From Dugong dugon (lineage: Eukaryota > Chordata > Mammalia > Sirenia > Dugongidae), in NCBI GenBank assembly GCA_030035585.1, contig CM057475.1, positions 5,093,501-5,157,500 of the forward strand: DNA of 64,000 nt, in the 5' to 3' direction. The translations under genes were made by a program, and so were the position numbers. A model generated the notes under the pieces. It saw only the letters and a program-made list of their open reading frames with translations, searched no databases and was not told where the DNA came from. How positions within the stretch are numbered: the stretch's first letter is position 1; each line of letters begins with the position of its first letter. Below, one piece after another: positions 1 through 11,724 of this stretch.

Positions 1-174
1 CCCCGAGCCTCGGAGAGGCCCCTTCCGGACAGAGCGGTGCAGCGGCCGCAGTTCTTGCGCCCTGCTTCGTGTAGCCTCTTCCCTGGGCAGGTGGCACGTG
101 GAGGAGGGGGGTAGCTCGGCTCGTGCCCTGCTCGTGAAGCACAGACGGAGGTGCCCTGGGAGCTGTGTGGGGAG

Positions 175-285
175 CAAGAGGAACAGGCGGTCGAGAGGCC
201 TGAGTTTCATCTGGGCTTGACCACTAGCTCACTCTGTGCCCCTCTGGGTCTGAGTTTCCCCAGCTGTAAATGAAAGGATTAGCTT
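175..285 (+). repeat. MIR SINE fragment
   Basis: The segment has the MIR core wording: a single-base-variable 'tgacc...ctagctcactctgtg' part followed by 'gggtctgagtttcccc' and 'tgtaaatgaaaggatta'. MIRs are ancient tRNA-derived SINEs shared by all mammals. Boundaries are approximate. Confidence 0.6.
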
Positions 286-569
286 TAGGCTGGTCCACGA
301 GTCAAGCTGAGCTTCCAGCCGTACTAGCGATTGTCCTCACACCTGGGAAGCTTAGAGTCTCAGGACGAAGCCCCACAGGTATTTAGGTATTTGGAAGGAA
401 CAAGAGAACCCAGACAAGGCCAGACCCTTTAAAAACCTGGGGGTTGTTACTTGCTCCCAGCAGAGTATATACCAGGGAACCCTCCCACCCAAGGTGGAAG
501 AAGAGAAGGGAGGAAGAAGGGAGGACAGCATCCCTCCACAACACCTCAGTAGAGATCCAGTTAGCATCT

Positions 570-725
570 AGCTGACCCAGACTCATGGTGACCCCATATG
601 TGTCAGAGTAGAACTGTGATCCATAGGGTTTTCAATGGCTGGTTTTTTGGAAGCAGTGCCTCTGGGTGAACTCAAAGCACCCACCTTTCAGTTAGCAGCC
701 GAGCACATTAACTGTCTGCAGCAGC
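570..725 (-). repeat. AfroSINE-related SINE, minus strand
   Basis: Reads 'actcatggtgaccccat' then 'cagagtagaactg', 'catagggttttc' and 'gttagcagccgagca', the reverse complement of the afrotherian tRNA-derived SINE with its tRNA-like head at the right end. It is diverged, and no clear target duplication was seen. It resembles the copies at 48992-49185 and 56346-56556 (the ~200-bp subtype). Confidence 0.75.
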
Positions 726-2468
726 CAGTGCCCAGCCCATAGGAAGCGCCCTATAAATGATCACTGTCCTTTGTACACTGCGATGTGCCTAGTACCAGAC
801 ACCCTGCAGGGACTGTCAGTTCCCTTCCCCTAACCCCAGCCCCTGAACTGGACCAAAAAGATTCTGACTTTAGGAAGCTTTCTTGCCAATTTTTACTATT
901 AGGTTGAACCGTATGAAATTGCTCCTATTTGACAATTTTTTCCATTAAAAAATTGGAAATTTAATATGGCTCAACCAAATACATCTTGTATAAAATTCAT
1001 GATGTGTGTTTGAGGTCTGCAGATCCTAAGCTGATTAAATAATAATGCACTCCTTTTCTTGATTCCAAACTTAAGAAGCTTCAGGACCTTGCTGTAACCC
1101 ACCTTGGCACTGATCGAAGTTCTGCATGGCATCAACCTGTCTTGAGCTATATTCAAGATTTGGGGGTTGAGTATAAGAACCAGCACCTCGCAACCAGGTT
1201 TCCCAGTCAGGGTGCTGGTGGTGCAGGGAGGTTAATAAGTCATTGATTTGAGGTTATGACACCCTCTGACATTTCTGAAAGCACCTTCATTTATTCCATT
1301 ATTTCCTGGGTTCTCCTCCCAGAGCCTGTAGGGGGGGGACAGGGTGCAGATGACTTCCCGTTTATACATGGGTGGCAGTGAGCCCGGCTCACCCATGGCT
1401 GGGCTCTAGACAGCAGAGGCCACAGTTGTGCCATGCTGTGCCTCTTGGGCACTGCCAGTTACAGCGGTTTCTTTGTGGAGGAGACAGTGGGTGGCCCTAC
1501 ACGTGAAGGCCCTGCGTTGTTCATTGATTTCCCTCTCTCCGTCCATCTTCCCTGCCCTGGTAATTCATTCAAATGACACCGGTGATTAAACACCTCACTG
1601 AGTGTCCAGAGGCAAATGTTAGGAGAGATTTGCATGTCACCATTTCCATTCTGGTAAGAGAGCCGCAAGTCCGGAGGGCTGAGCACGGCAAGAGATCAGC
1701 TGGCTCCTACCCGCTCTTCGCAAAAGTCAGCTTTTGAGAAATTTCCTTTTGATGCAAACTTACTCCACACTTGGTCTTACACAACCCAGAGCCACTTCCT
1801 CACCCTCCAGCCAGCCTCTCTGTAGGGCCTGGCCGTCCCATTTGGGTAAAGGTGAAAGCTAAACCTTAGAGAAAATGTTTGCTGAGAAGAAAGTCTATCC
1901 TGTTTCACTTAGAGAAGTGTATAGCAGTTGTTGTCATTCAACAATAAGAAGTAACAAAACCAATTCAACTTCTTCTGTGGAACTGGCAGGTCACCATACC
2001 TCCCCCACCCCATCCCAATGCACAATTCAGTCAAATAACAGCCATGACTGAGTTTTTGTCAATAAATTGAGTGAAGAATCCCTAACTATTCTCATCAGAG
2101 TTCTGCATAGTGATTCAGTACGGGGCTGGGATCAGAGTCCTTATGAGCGAGACTCTCGTGAAAGCAGTCAAACGTTGATTAGCTCCTCCATGTACTGGGG
2201 AAAGCCCAGACTGTGGGCCCAAGGGACCCATTCCTGAAGGCTACCCCAAGTTAGGCGAATTTGATGAGTTGATTTGTTCCTTTATCTCTGCAAATTTAAA
2301 GTAATTCAAGTCAGATGGGATGACTTTAACAGATTTCTGGGAAAGTTTAGTTGGCTCATTTTCATTTCATGATAGCACTTTCAGGAATACCAAAGGCAAG
2401 AAGGTGATGTTTTATATATTATCCTTGAGTATATTCAGTAAACGTCAACAAAGTCATAACTATATAAA

Positions 2469-2621
2469 ACCAAAAAAAATCAAACCCGTTGCCATCGAGG
2501 TGATTCCGACTCATAGCGACCCTATAGGGCAGAGTAGAACTGCCCCATAGTGTTTCCAAGGAGTGCCTGGTGGATTTGAACTGCTGACCTTTTGGCTAGC
2601 AGCCAAGCTCTTAACCAGTGA
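2469..2621 (-). repeat. AfroSINE, minus strand
   Basis: A T-rich tail in antisense ('ccaaaaaaaatcaaaccc' on +) is followed by 'gttgccatcgaggtgattccgactcatagcgaccctataggg', 'agagtagaactgcccc' and 'gctagcagccaagctcttaacc'. This is the typical ~150-bp AfroSINE. The last bases of the tRNA head are missing, so the 5' end is truncated. Confidence 0.85.
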
Positions 2622-2748
2622 TGCTTCTTAAATATATTTAGAGGTGAATATATTCATGACAAATACGTTCTAGAACACCTCCTTTTTCAGGAATAAGAAT
2701 ATATTAATGAAGAATAAATATTTCCTTCTTAGGACCCTCAATCCTTGT

Positions 2749-3030
2749 GTTCCTCCAGTTTTCCCTGTCTGTCCCATCTCTTCCCTACCTTCTACCCTCT
2801 TCTTCCTCCCTCTCGTCCTTCCTCCACCCGCTATTCCCCAGGGTCCCCCAATGTCCTTCATTACTACTCTCTGACACATAAATCTCCCTTCTTTTCTGCT
2901 CTGACTTCTCCCTTCCATTCTGTCTTCCAGTCTCCCCCAGCTCCCTCTTCTCTGCTCCCTCAGTCCCTGGCTCTCTGTCCCACATTTCGCTCTTCTCTCT
3001 CCCTCCCTGCCAGCCCCTCACTGCCGCCTC
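2749..3030. repeat. Pyrimidine-rich low-complexity tract
   Basis: About 280 bp in which the + strand is almost only C and T, with many tcc, ctt and ccct runs. It opens long reading frames on both strands, none of them protein-like. It may be a decayed polypyrimidine expansion. The strand asymmetry could permit triplex DNA, but no long perfect mirror repeat stands out by eye. Confidence 0.7.
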
Positions 3031-6021
3031 TGCTCTGTGTTTACTCCAGCAGAGCCCCTTCTCCCTGTCCAGCAGCAGCAGGGATCTAGGGCCGAGACAG
3101 ATGGAACCTTTCTTAAAATTTTGATATGAAGACTAAATGAAAACTGATCAACTAATACTTCGCTGAAATATTCAAAAGCTTTGAAATCGTATGTCCAATA
3201 AGTAGTTGAAAGCAACAAGTAAAATCAGCCAACCAACACTTCAGTGAATGGAAGATAGTGAATTGGCCTGTTTCCCTCACTCTGTCCCTGTTTCCAGCAT
3301 CAGGACCACTGCACCCACCAGCACCACCCCTAGGAACTCTGTGCTCTGCCTCCCTCCTCCCAGGTGAATGCCCCACCTAGGGGATTTTATTCTTATAGCT
3401 CACCATCTGAAATGGGGCTCCCCCTCCTCTCCACTCACCACACCACAGGAACCTTACTAACTCCCAAGAGCTGCCTCAGATACCACTCTTTCATGAAATT
3501 AGTCCATGTCCTTCCCCCTCGGTCCATGAGGCCCCTTCCTACTCCAGCCTTCTGGGCCAGCCCCAGGCGTTTCCCCTGTGTCATTGGCAGTCAGACAGGC
3601 GTGGGTGCTAATCCCAGTGCCACCACAGTAGCTACTCTGCCTCGCTGAGTGTCAGTTTCCACCTGTACAATGAGGTCATCATCCACTTGGAGTATTTATT
3701 GAGGGCCTGTTATGGGCCATTCACTGCTTACAGAGCCTCCAATACAAAATGGTCGTCAGAGTTCAGCAAGTTGTGATGGACAGAAAGAGAAGAGCAGGCC
3801 AGCAGACCCGGCACACGAAGAAGAGGGAAGCTGTCACACCTTGTAGCTCTTGGGCCTTCCTGAGACCGTATCCTGCTGTTTGGCCCACGTGACCCTGATG
3901 TCTACCTGGAGGCCTTTCTTTGTCCTCTGTGACTCTTCCCAGAGTTATTTCCTTGGATGCTAGAGCTACAGCCATGAGACTTTGTCCCAAAGACACCCTC
4001 AGTGGGTCCGGGCTGGACTCCCCAGTCCCTCGTTCATCTGTTGCCACTGCAGGCCTGGAGCCAGAGCCAGCAAAGCCCCTGGGCTGACAGAGACAAGGCC
4101 AGACTGGCAGGCTTTCCCATGCCCCATGGAAGACCCCATCAGCTGGCATGCTGAGTCTCTGTATGTTTGCCCAGTGAGTTCATCCCAGTCGAGACTCTAG
4201 GATCTCTGCCAGCTTCTGCAGGGGTGAGTGGGCAGGAGGAAGGGGCATCTGGAGGGCCCATTCTTCTGTGACTTTACTACAGGTGTGCCGAAGGGTGTAC
4301 TTGCTATCCTCTTCCTCAGAGAAGTGCTCCTGTCTCCTCCTTGGGGACACCACCCCCAGCTGGACATCTGGCCTTCCCTTTGAGAATCGCCTCAGGCCTG
4401 AAGAGCTTCCATTAGCCCCGTCTGCTTCCTTTTTAGTCCATGTGCTTCTCCATCCCCTAGGAATGTCCACCTCAGAGCCTCAGGTTACCTGAGACTAGAA
4501 CAGTCATCCTCTCCCCCAACCCAGCCTTCCTGGCATCAATGTCCCCTCCCACCCCTCTGAGCCACAGGAAAGCCACTTCCTCCAGAGCAGCCACCCTCGT
4601 GCCCAGCCCCAGGCCTCCAGGTGCTGACTTCTCTTTGCCCCACCTGTGCCAATGCCGAAAATGCCTCCCGTTCTCCCTCTGTTGCACCAAAGTTCAGTGT
4701 TGTCCTCCTGCTGTTCAGTCTGGTGTGTGGCATCAGGGACAAGCCTTGGGCACAAGCCCATGCTGGTTCCCAGCCGGGCTGCTTACCCAGGACCCCTCCT
4801 AAATACAGGAGAGAGGTGGGGGTCACAGGAAACACAGCCAGCCAGTAACTTGTGCCTTGGAGAAAGGAACCTGGTCAAGTTCTAACTTTCACAAGACCTA
4901 CTTAGGCATTACCTCACTCAGGTTTCTCAGTGGTCTCACAGGTCAGGTGTGGTCTCTGGAGAGAGGAAGAAGCAGAGCCTAGGAGCCAAGCAATTCACTG
5001 AGGCCCAATAGCCGGCCCCTCTGGAGCTGGAATGTGCATTCAGAGCCCTCACCTGCCCCGCCAAGCTGTCCGCCTCCTCCTCTCTCTGCCCCACTTGAGT
5101 AGGATCTCCATCTTGGCCCCATGAGGAGCTGCTGAGGCCTCTGCAGATCCAAGTGTCAGGGCCCAGAGAGTCCTGGGCCACCTGCTCCCCACTCTGTCCC
5201 TTCAGATGGGTCCCGACCCCCTGGACAAGGACTGCTGGGCCACTTGTCCAGAGAACCTGCCTGCCTTGTCCTTGGCCCCAGTGACACCTCAGCCCAGGGG
5301 TCACCCTTTTCCCCCGACCCATAAGAAATCTGTCCTGCCTTGCCTCTCCTCCTCCCAACCCCTCTGGCCATTGGCCTCCCTCTCCAGCTCCTCACTGGGG
5401 CTCCTCTCTTCAGCAGCCTTTCTTTCCCCAACTCTGCACCCCAGCCCAGGCCTGCTGGCATCTTCTTGGTGTTGCCACAGGCTCACCCCCGTGGTACAGA
5501 CATTGCCCCCCACCCAGGACCCAGGGCCCAGTGCTGTCCTAGTGGCCGCCTTGCAGCCCCCTCTCCTCCTGCTGGGCACACTGGGGTAGGGGAGCTCTTT
5601 CCCTGCAGCAGCCGGGAGACAGAGGCAGGCAGGGCAGGCATGCCAGGTGAGAAGATGCACATGTGCACATGGTAGGAACTGGGCAGATGCCATCCCAGCT
5701 CACTTACCTGGGAAGCTGCGCTGAGCCGAGGCCCCGGGGACCACAGGGCCCAGGAGGAAGCTTCCTCTTTCTGTCCACAAGTGTCTGGCCTCTGTGGAAG
5801 CCACAGCATGCAAGTTGCTCACTGTGTTCAGAGCTGAGGGTTTGCTGAAAATAGGGGGCTCCTGGCTGCCCAAAGGGAAAGGGTGGAGATAAGGAAGGGG
5901 TGCATGGGACCACGTGAAGGAAAGTACCCCTGCCCTGTCCCATGTACTTCATGTTCAGAACTCTGGGTTCTGCTGCCAAAGAAGTTCAAGGATTGGTGAC
6001 ATGTGGTTTAGAAAGGCCCTG

Positions 6022-6490
6022 GAGCACCCGCTGGTCAGTGAACTGCCCAATGTGATGCTGGAGCCCGTCATCCTTCCTCCCTGTCCTGGAGCAACTGCTG
6101 TTCAGTGAACTGCCCGATGTGATGCTGGAGCCCCTCATCCTTCCTCCCTGTCCTGGAGCAACTGCTGTTCAGTGAACTGCCCGATGTGATGCTGGAGCCC
6201 CTCATCCTTCCTCCCTGTCCTGGAGCAACTGCTGTTCAGTGAACTGCCCGATGTGATGCTGGAGCCCCTCATCCTTCCTCCCTGTCCTGGAGCACCTGCT
6301 GTTCAGTGAACTGCCCGATGTGATGCTGGAGCCCCTCATCCTTCCTCCCTGTCCTGGAGCAACTGCTGGTCAGTGAACCGTCCCATCCTGGAGCACCTGC
6401 TGGTCAGTGAACCGCCCGATGTGATGCTGGAGCCCCTCATCCTTCCTCCGCATCCTGGAGGACCTGTGCCCCTCATTCTTCCTCCCTGTC
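6022..6490 (+). repeat. 67-bp minisatellite in ALOX5 intron 1
   Basis: Tandem copies of a 67-bp unit. The marker word 'ttcagtgaac' starts at 6101, 6168, 6235 and 6302, exactly 67 apart, and a variant 'gtcagtgaac' precedes at about 6034. The central copies are nearly identical; the outer ones are diverged. One copy near 6360-6390 is internally shortened, and the array fades out with partial units to about 6490. The high similarity of the core points to recent expansion. No coding function. Confidence 0.93.
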
Positions 6491-7333
6491 TGCCGTGGAA
6501 AGCTGCAGAGATGCAGATGGTCTAGGAGCTGTCAGGGTTGCCCAGAGATCCCCATCTCCTGGGGCCAGGACAGCTCTGTCCCAGAGGTCTGGGAGCAGTG
6601 CCACACACAGGCCTGGGGTGCTACCTTCCAGCAGCACAGCCAGCCTCCACCCACCGCCAGAGCCACAGAGGTAGTGGGAACCTGGGTCTGATGATTCACG
6701 GCAGTACTGTGCTGGCCCAGGAACTGCAGTTGTTCCCGAAGGGCTGGAATTCAGAGGACTTGAGTGTGTGCTACTTCAGTTGTATCTAAGCCTCTCCGTG
6801 GTCACTTAGTTGCTGCCCTGCTGAGGACTAGAGAGAGATTACATGGCTATAGTGGACAGTCTGGGTGTGAAGTCCAGCTTGGTTAGCAGCTGGGGTGTAA
6901 AACAGGTCATAACTCTATCCCCCTTCCCAAATTGTTGTGGGGGACACACAGTAATTGTCAGCGGGCCCTTTGCAAGTGGTAAAGGGCTGCCCAGGAGTGA
7001 GAGCCAGTTTGTCCCTGCAGCCTGGCAGGGGAGAAGGGCCAGAAGCCTCCATTGCCCTCGCTGTGAGAGTGGCAGCTGAAAAGGAACCTTGCCAAGCAGG
7101 GCCTCTAGGTAGTAGCAGGGACGGGCACTTGCCTGGGAGTGTCCAGTCCTCTAGCCTGAGCTGTGTGCAGACACCAGAGTCCCTCACTAGGTTTTCATCT
7201 CTGTCATGCAGGGCCTGGCACAGGGCCTTGTCAATAGCAGGAATCCAGTGAATGTCTTGGTTAAATGGGCTAGTGGTGACATGAGGGCTCAGGGGACCCT
7301 GCATCACTATGATCTGCCGTTTCTCCTCTGCAG

Positions 7334-7532
7334 GTCGATTCTTACAATGTGACAGTGGATGAAGAGCTGGGTGAGATCCAGCTGGTAAAAATTGAGAAGC
7401 GCAAGTACTGGCTCCGTGATGACTGGTACCTGAAGTACATCACACTGAAGACGCCCTACGGGGACTACATTGAGTTCCCCTGCTACCGCTGGATCACAGG
7501 CGACGGCGAGATCGTCCTGCGAGACGGCCGAG
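7334..7532 (+). CDS. ALOX5: ALOX5 exon 2 (PLAT domain)
   Basis: This 199-bp exon encodes residues 51-116 plus one base of codon 117. It is bounded by ctctgcag on the left and gtgagc on the right. The translation runs from [15 protein letters not shown] to EIVLRDGR and is strongly similar to human 5-LOX. It forms the second half of the N-terminal PLAT/C2-like beta-barrel, which binds Ca2+, phosphatidylcholine membranes and coactosin-like protein. The tryptophans implicated in these contacts are kept at 76, 81 and 103 (75, 80 and 102 without Met). The segment [12 protein letters not shown] has Arg at 78 where human has Asn, from memory. Entry phase 0, exit phase 1. Confidence 0.98.
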
Positions 7533-8492
7533 GTGAGCACCTGGGGCCCCTTCCATCCCCGGGCTGCTCAGGAACCGAAAGAGTTTGATGTCCCTCCTTC
7601 CTCAAGGAACTGTTATTCGTGGAAATAATAACACAGTGCCCCAGCACTGTGATCCAGCGCACCTGCAGAGAAGGTGTGGCCTTCCTCGGTGTATTAATAG
7701 GCCCTGGCCCAGAGGTTGAGTGAGTGGCCCCCTTCACACAGCCAGCCATGCCCTGCCATCCTACAGGTGAGGGAGCATGACCCCCTTTTCATCAGAGGGT
7801 AACTAGGGTCCCTAGTAGCAAATATCCATGGGACATACATGTAGATGGACAGTTCTACAGTAGTCAGTGTTGTGCCTCACTTGGTCATTGAAGTGGCCTT
7901 TTCCAGATTCACAGACGTCCAGGTCCAGACTGCCCACTGTGAGGTCACAGTAGCGTCTGGACTCCAGGACACCTCACTCAGACCTGGGAAGTGAAGGGGT
8001 TGACCAGGAGTGCCTGAGTGCCAGCTTAGAGGGGCCACAAGGCAGACCCGGTGTTCATGTGGACATTCGTTGAACCCCATTTCCCATTTACTGCTGAAAG
8101 AGGAAAGAACCTAAAATCCACCCTAATAAGCGTGATTCCCAATGTGCAGACCCCAATCTGGCACTTCCTCAGGAGGTCATTCTTCGTAAAGAGGCCCACA
8201 GCTTGCCCGGTAAGAAGTATCAGAGAGAGATGCAGACATCCGAGGTCAGTTAAGGCCGGTCTCCCCGAATGACTCTCTTTTGCACGAGAGAGTCTGCCTT
8301 TTGGCACAAGTGAGTCAATTCCATGCTCACAGCCTAAACCTGGAATGATAAATCTCCAAATACCAAGCATCCACTATAATCATAAGGAGGATAGCGTTTA
8401 ATAATGCCTCTCATGTATACTGTTATATGCATATGTACCACTCACACTTCCTGGCTCTGGGGTTTATAGGTGTGCTTTTGTAACATGTTTAG

Positions 8493-8563
8493 TACGTCTG
8501 ACAGGGTCGCTATGAGTGGGAATCAACTCGAAGGCAATGGGTTTGGTTTTGGTTTTTTGGTGT
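8493..8563 (+). repeat. AfroSINE 3' fragment
   Basis: Only the tail of the element is present: 'cagggtcgctatgagtggga', 'atcaactcgaaggcaatggg' and the terminal 'tttggttttggttttttgg'. The tail is the part shared with RTE LINEs of the same genome, so this is either a severely 5'-truncated SINE or a truncated RTE end. Confidence 0.7.
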
Positions 8564-8699
8564 CAGGGCAGGGACTTCTGTAACTGCGTAAACTGGTAGG
8601 AAGTTTGCGGGCGCCATGTAGTTGTGCTGAGAGGTTGCTGCAGGAGGTGTTGCAGACGGGAGGAGTGACCGTGAATGACTTTGTCTTTTTCTCTCTCTA

Positions 8700-9050
8700 C
8701 AGTGGAGATAAGGCTTGTAAGTACATTTACTGTTTCCTTTGTATTATTGTGAGGGTACAGTATTCGGCATTAGGTAATCTTCAAGTACTTAAGTTATTTT
8801 CAGGCAAAAAAACATTGTAAACACGCATCCTTGATGTACTTCATGTACATAAGTACAAATAAATACCACTTACATTTTCTGGCCATTAAGAATTCTGAAC
8901 AGCGAGATAAACCTTGTTTTCTTTGTGTTATTGGGTAGGTGTGGTTTTCAGGACTAGGTAATATGCATGCAAAAAATGTATTTTTAGGAGAAATACAGTG
9001 TACGCACACATTGTAGCATCCTTGACATACCGCACGACATATGGCAATCG
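8700..9050. repeat. Two diverged tandem units of about 185-190 bp
   Basis: Words recur in the same order with a steady offset. 'gagataaggcttgt' pairs with 'gagataaaccttgt'. 'ttaggtaat' near 8771 pairs with 'ctaggtaat' near 8954. 'gcatccttgat' at 8825 pairs with 'gcatccttgac' at 9016. This is an old tandem duplication or part of an unrecognised repeat. No long open frame supports coding. Confidence 0.5.
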
Positions 9051-9239
9051 TCAAGGACCTATCTTCCAGTTTCTCAGCTGTAAGTATATGTTTTGCAGTA
9101 AGAAGTAATTTACTGCAGTGGTATTGTTCCCATGACAGCACTTCCTTTTGGAGTTTTAGTTTTACAGGAGGCAGGAATTACACAATATCCCCCCTCTGTA
9201 TTCTCATATTGGTTTGAAGGTGTGGTATTTGTATTATCC

Positions 9240-9445
9240 TGTTGTGATGGTTCAGGTTGTGTGTCCACTTTACTGGGCCATGATTCACAGTGGTTTGGCA
9301 GTTATGTAATGATGTAGTTTAGCATTTATGTAATGATGTAGATTGGCAGTTATGCAGTGATGTGATCAATCTCCTTGATGTGATCCAATGTGATCAGCCA
9401 ATCAATTGTAAAGGCAGTTATGCAATGATGTCTTTATGGGTTAAC
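9240..9445. repeat. LTR-like fragment with short internal repeats
   Basis: Begins 'tgttgtgatggttcag' and contains 'ggccatgattcacag', wording close to the LTR-like element at 51688-52594 ('tgttatggattgaat', 'ggccatgattcccag'). It then carries several copies of 'gcagttatgtaatgatgt' about 25 bp apart. Likely a degraded solo LTR or related repeat with a local expansion. The family is not certain. Confidence 0.4.
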
Positions 9446-10584
9446 TCACATTTTAAAAAGCTCCACTCAACAACAACAACAAAAATTGAAAAGAAAAAAC
9501 AATTTATCCCTGCTTCATTCCACCTATCTTATCTCCAGAGTTTACTGGTATATATGGGTACCACATAATATTAATTAAAAAAGCTATATTACATAACAGA
9601 AGATTACCAATACCCAGTGATTCTGTATGTATTCCATTAGTGAAAAAACGTATCACCAAAAAATTACAAACATAAAATAATTCGTTCATGAAAGGGTTTT
9701 AACTTTTCCTAGTTGACAAAGCATTCCCTATCACTCATTCATTTGCTCTTCGCACAAGTTTAGTGAGGTGGGTAAAACAAGAATGATTGTTATCTCCATC
9801 TTATAGTTAAGAGAATGGAGACAAATGAAAAATTCTTCTCCACCTGGTGTTCTTAGTCTATCAGGCCACATCCCATGGTTTCTGACATGGAATTTGACTT
9901 AAGAAACCAAATTTCATCAATATTTCTGAGCTGAATGATTGGAGCTAAGAGGATCTTTGTCCCTGTACCTCATGGCAGGAAAAAAGATCACAAAACACAT
10001 TTTGCTTTGTGATGGCCAGAATGTGGAAGGTCATAGACAGGGCTATTCTGCTTTCCAGTAGTTGAAAGACACTAGCTACAAATCTCCTTCTTGCCCACCC
10101 CTCCCCCACCACAACCAAGCACTCAGGTGTGTAGCACTTCTTCCCATAGACTCTTGTAGATCTTCGTATCAAGAAGCAGATGGCACACTCAAATTAGGAT
10201 AATTCAAACAGCGTATAAGAAAGGGACTAGAAAGGTGTAGGAGAACCACAGGCCATTGCTACCACTAGACCTGTTGAGATGAGGGGGAAGCCCAGGGGAG
10301 AAGGAATGCCAGAACCCAGAAAAAGAGGGTCCTGGAGAGAGAGCTCCCTGGGGAGGAGCTGTGGCCTTCAGCAGAGATTCAGATAGCCTGGGGGACACTG
10401 CAGAGAGGAGCTGGGGAATAACCTCACTTTTCCCATGCCCTTCAGGCTCCAGTCAGGATCCCCATTGTCTGAACCCAGTGGGAACCCATTGGGGCAATCT
10501 ATTCCAATCACATTTAGAGGCAGACAGGGTAGAGAAGGCTGGGTCTGGAGGGGCACATAGAAGCTCTCCAGCACGATCCACTTA

Positions 10585-11110
10585 TCTATTGCTGTGTAAC
10601 CATTTTAGTGACTTTAAACAACCATTACATTTTACCAAGCCATGATTTTGTGGGTTAGGAATTTGGGAAAGGCTCAGCTGGGCAGTTCATCTATGATCCA
10701 TATAGCATCAGCTGAGGCAGAGGGGCTTGAGGATTCACTTCTAAGAAGGTTTCTTCTCCTCATGTTGAACATTTTAGTTCTCCTTGGCCTCTTTCTCTTC
10801 ACATAGCATCTCATTCTTTAAGGCTTCTTCTCCACATGGCTTGGGCTTCCTCATAGCATGGTGGACTCAGCATACTTGCTCTTCTCCATGGTGGCTCCCT
10901 TCCAAGAGCAAGTATTCTAAAAGAAAGTGGACACTGCCAATCTCTTAAGGCCTGGGCCTGGAGACCGGCAAAGTGTAGCTTCTCCATATTCTGTTGGTCA
11001 GAGCAGTCACAGAGCCCACCTAGATTCAGGAGAGGGTGACAGACCCCACCTTAGATGCGAGGAGTGTTAGAGAATTTGTGGCCATCTTCCAGCCACCACA
11101 TACTCAATAA
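10585..11110 (-). repeat. Ancient interspersed repeat, probably LTR/MaLR-like
   Basis: Wording such as 'ttatctattgctgtgtaacc', 'aggaatttgggaaaggctcagctgggcagttc' and 'cttcctcatagcatggtgg' is typical of an old mammalian repeat found in many introns, read in reverse. I cannot name the subfamily with confidence. No coding remnant was seen. Confidence 0.45.
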
Positions 11111-11724
11111 CCAGTGGTTTGGACAACCTGAAAATGAGGGAACCCAGCCCACAGGCAATTCAATTGTTCACCCCAAGGTAACCTCTTAAATCTCATATTT
11201 CACCACTGCATCTTGGGTGAACATAAAAGTCAGAAGCTCTCACTGTGGTCTCCGGCATCCAGAGCATCTAGGTGATGGGACAGCTTCATGAAGACACTCC
11301 ACATCAGTCTTTTGAAATCTGCTCTCTGAACTCTGTTGCACTAAGTCCAGACTCTGTCATCATGCCATGTTCCTAGACGTTACATCAGTCATTAGGAAGA
11401 ATGTCCCAACACCCTCAGGGCCAGGAGAAGTGCAACTGTTGAAACTTAGCATATTGCAATTCTACCTGTTCTAACTTATTCCTATCCGTGAGGCTGAAGA
11501 GATTCAGTTCTTCAGAGCTCAGGTGCCCCGGAGAAAGGCCAGTTCCCTGAGGTAAATTAGAGATGATGAATGGAGAGTACCTAAAACAGTGCCCATAGAG
11601 ACAGTGACAGCTGTCACTGTTAAGATTAATATTCATTTTGCCTTCAGTGGCCTTAATCCTCCCTTAGTAGCTGGCTTTACATCCTCAGGGGAAAATGCAG
11701 ATGTGTCCTCTTGATCTTTGGGCC

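Larger units (their letters stand above)
1..7333 (+). other. ALOX5: ALOX5 intron 1, 3' part
   Basis: No exon or other gene is seen. The first ~120 bases are rich in CpG and may be the shore of the CpG island around exon 1 (inference; exon 1 coding sequence is absent). A MIR lies near 175-285, AfroSINE-type copies at 570-725 and 2469-2621, a pyrimidine-rich tract at 2749-3030, and another MIR-like piece near 3590-3680. A 67-bp tandem array occupies 6022-6490. The stretches 726-2468, 3031-6021 and 6491-7330 otherwise look unique. The intron ends in a pyrimidine tract and cag at 7331-7333. Confidence 0.85.

Noticed and set aside
2745-3089. 114-codon frame on the pyrimidine-rich tract
   Set aside because: Low-complexity Ser/Pro/Leu composition, with equally open frames on the other strand.
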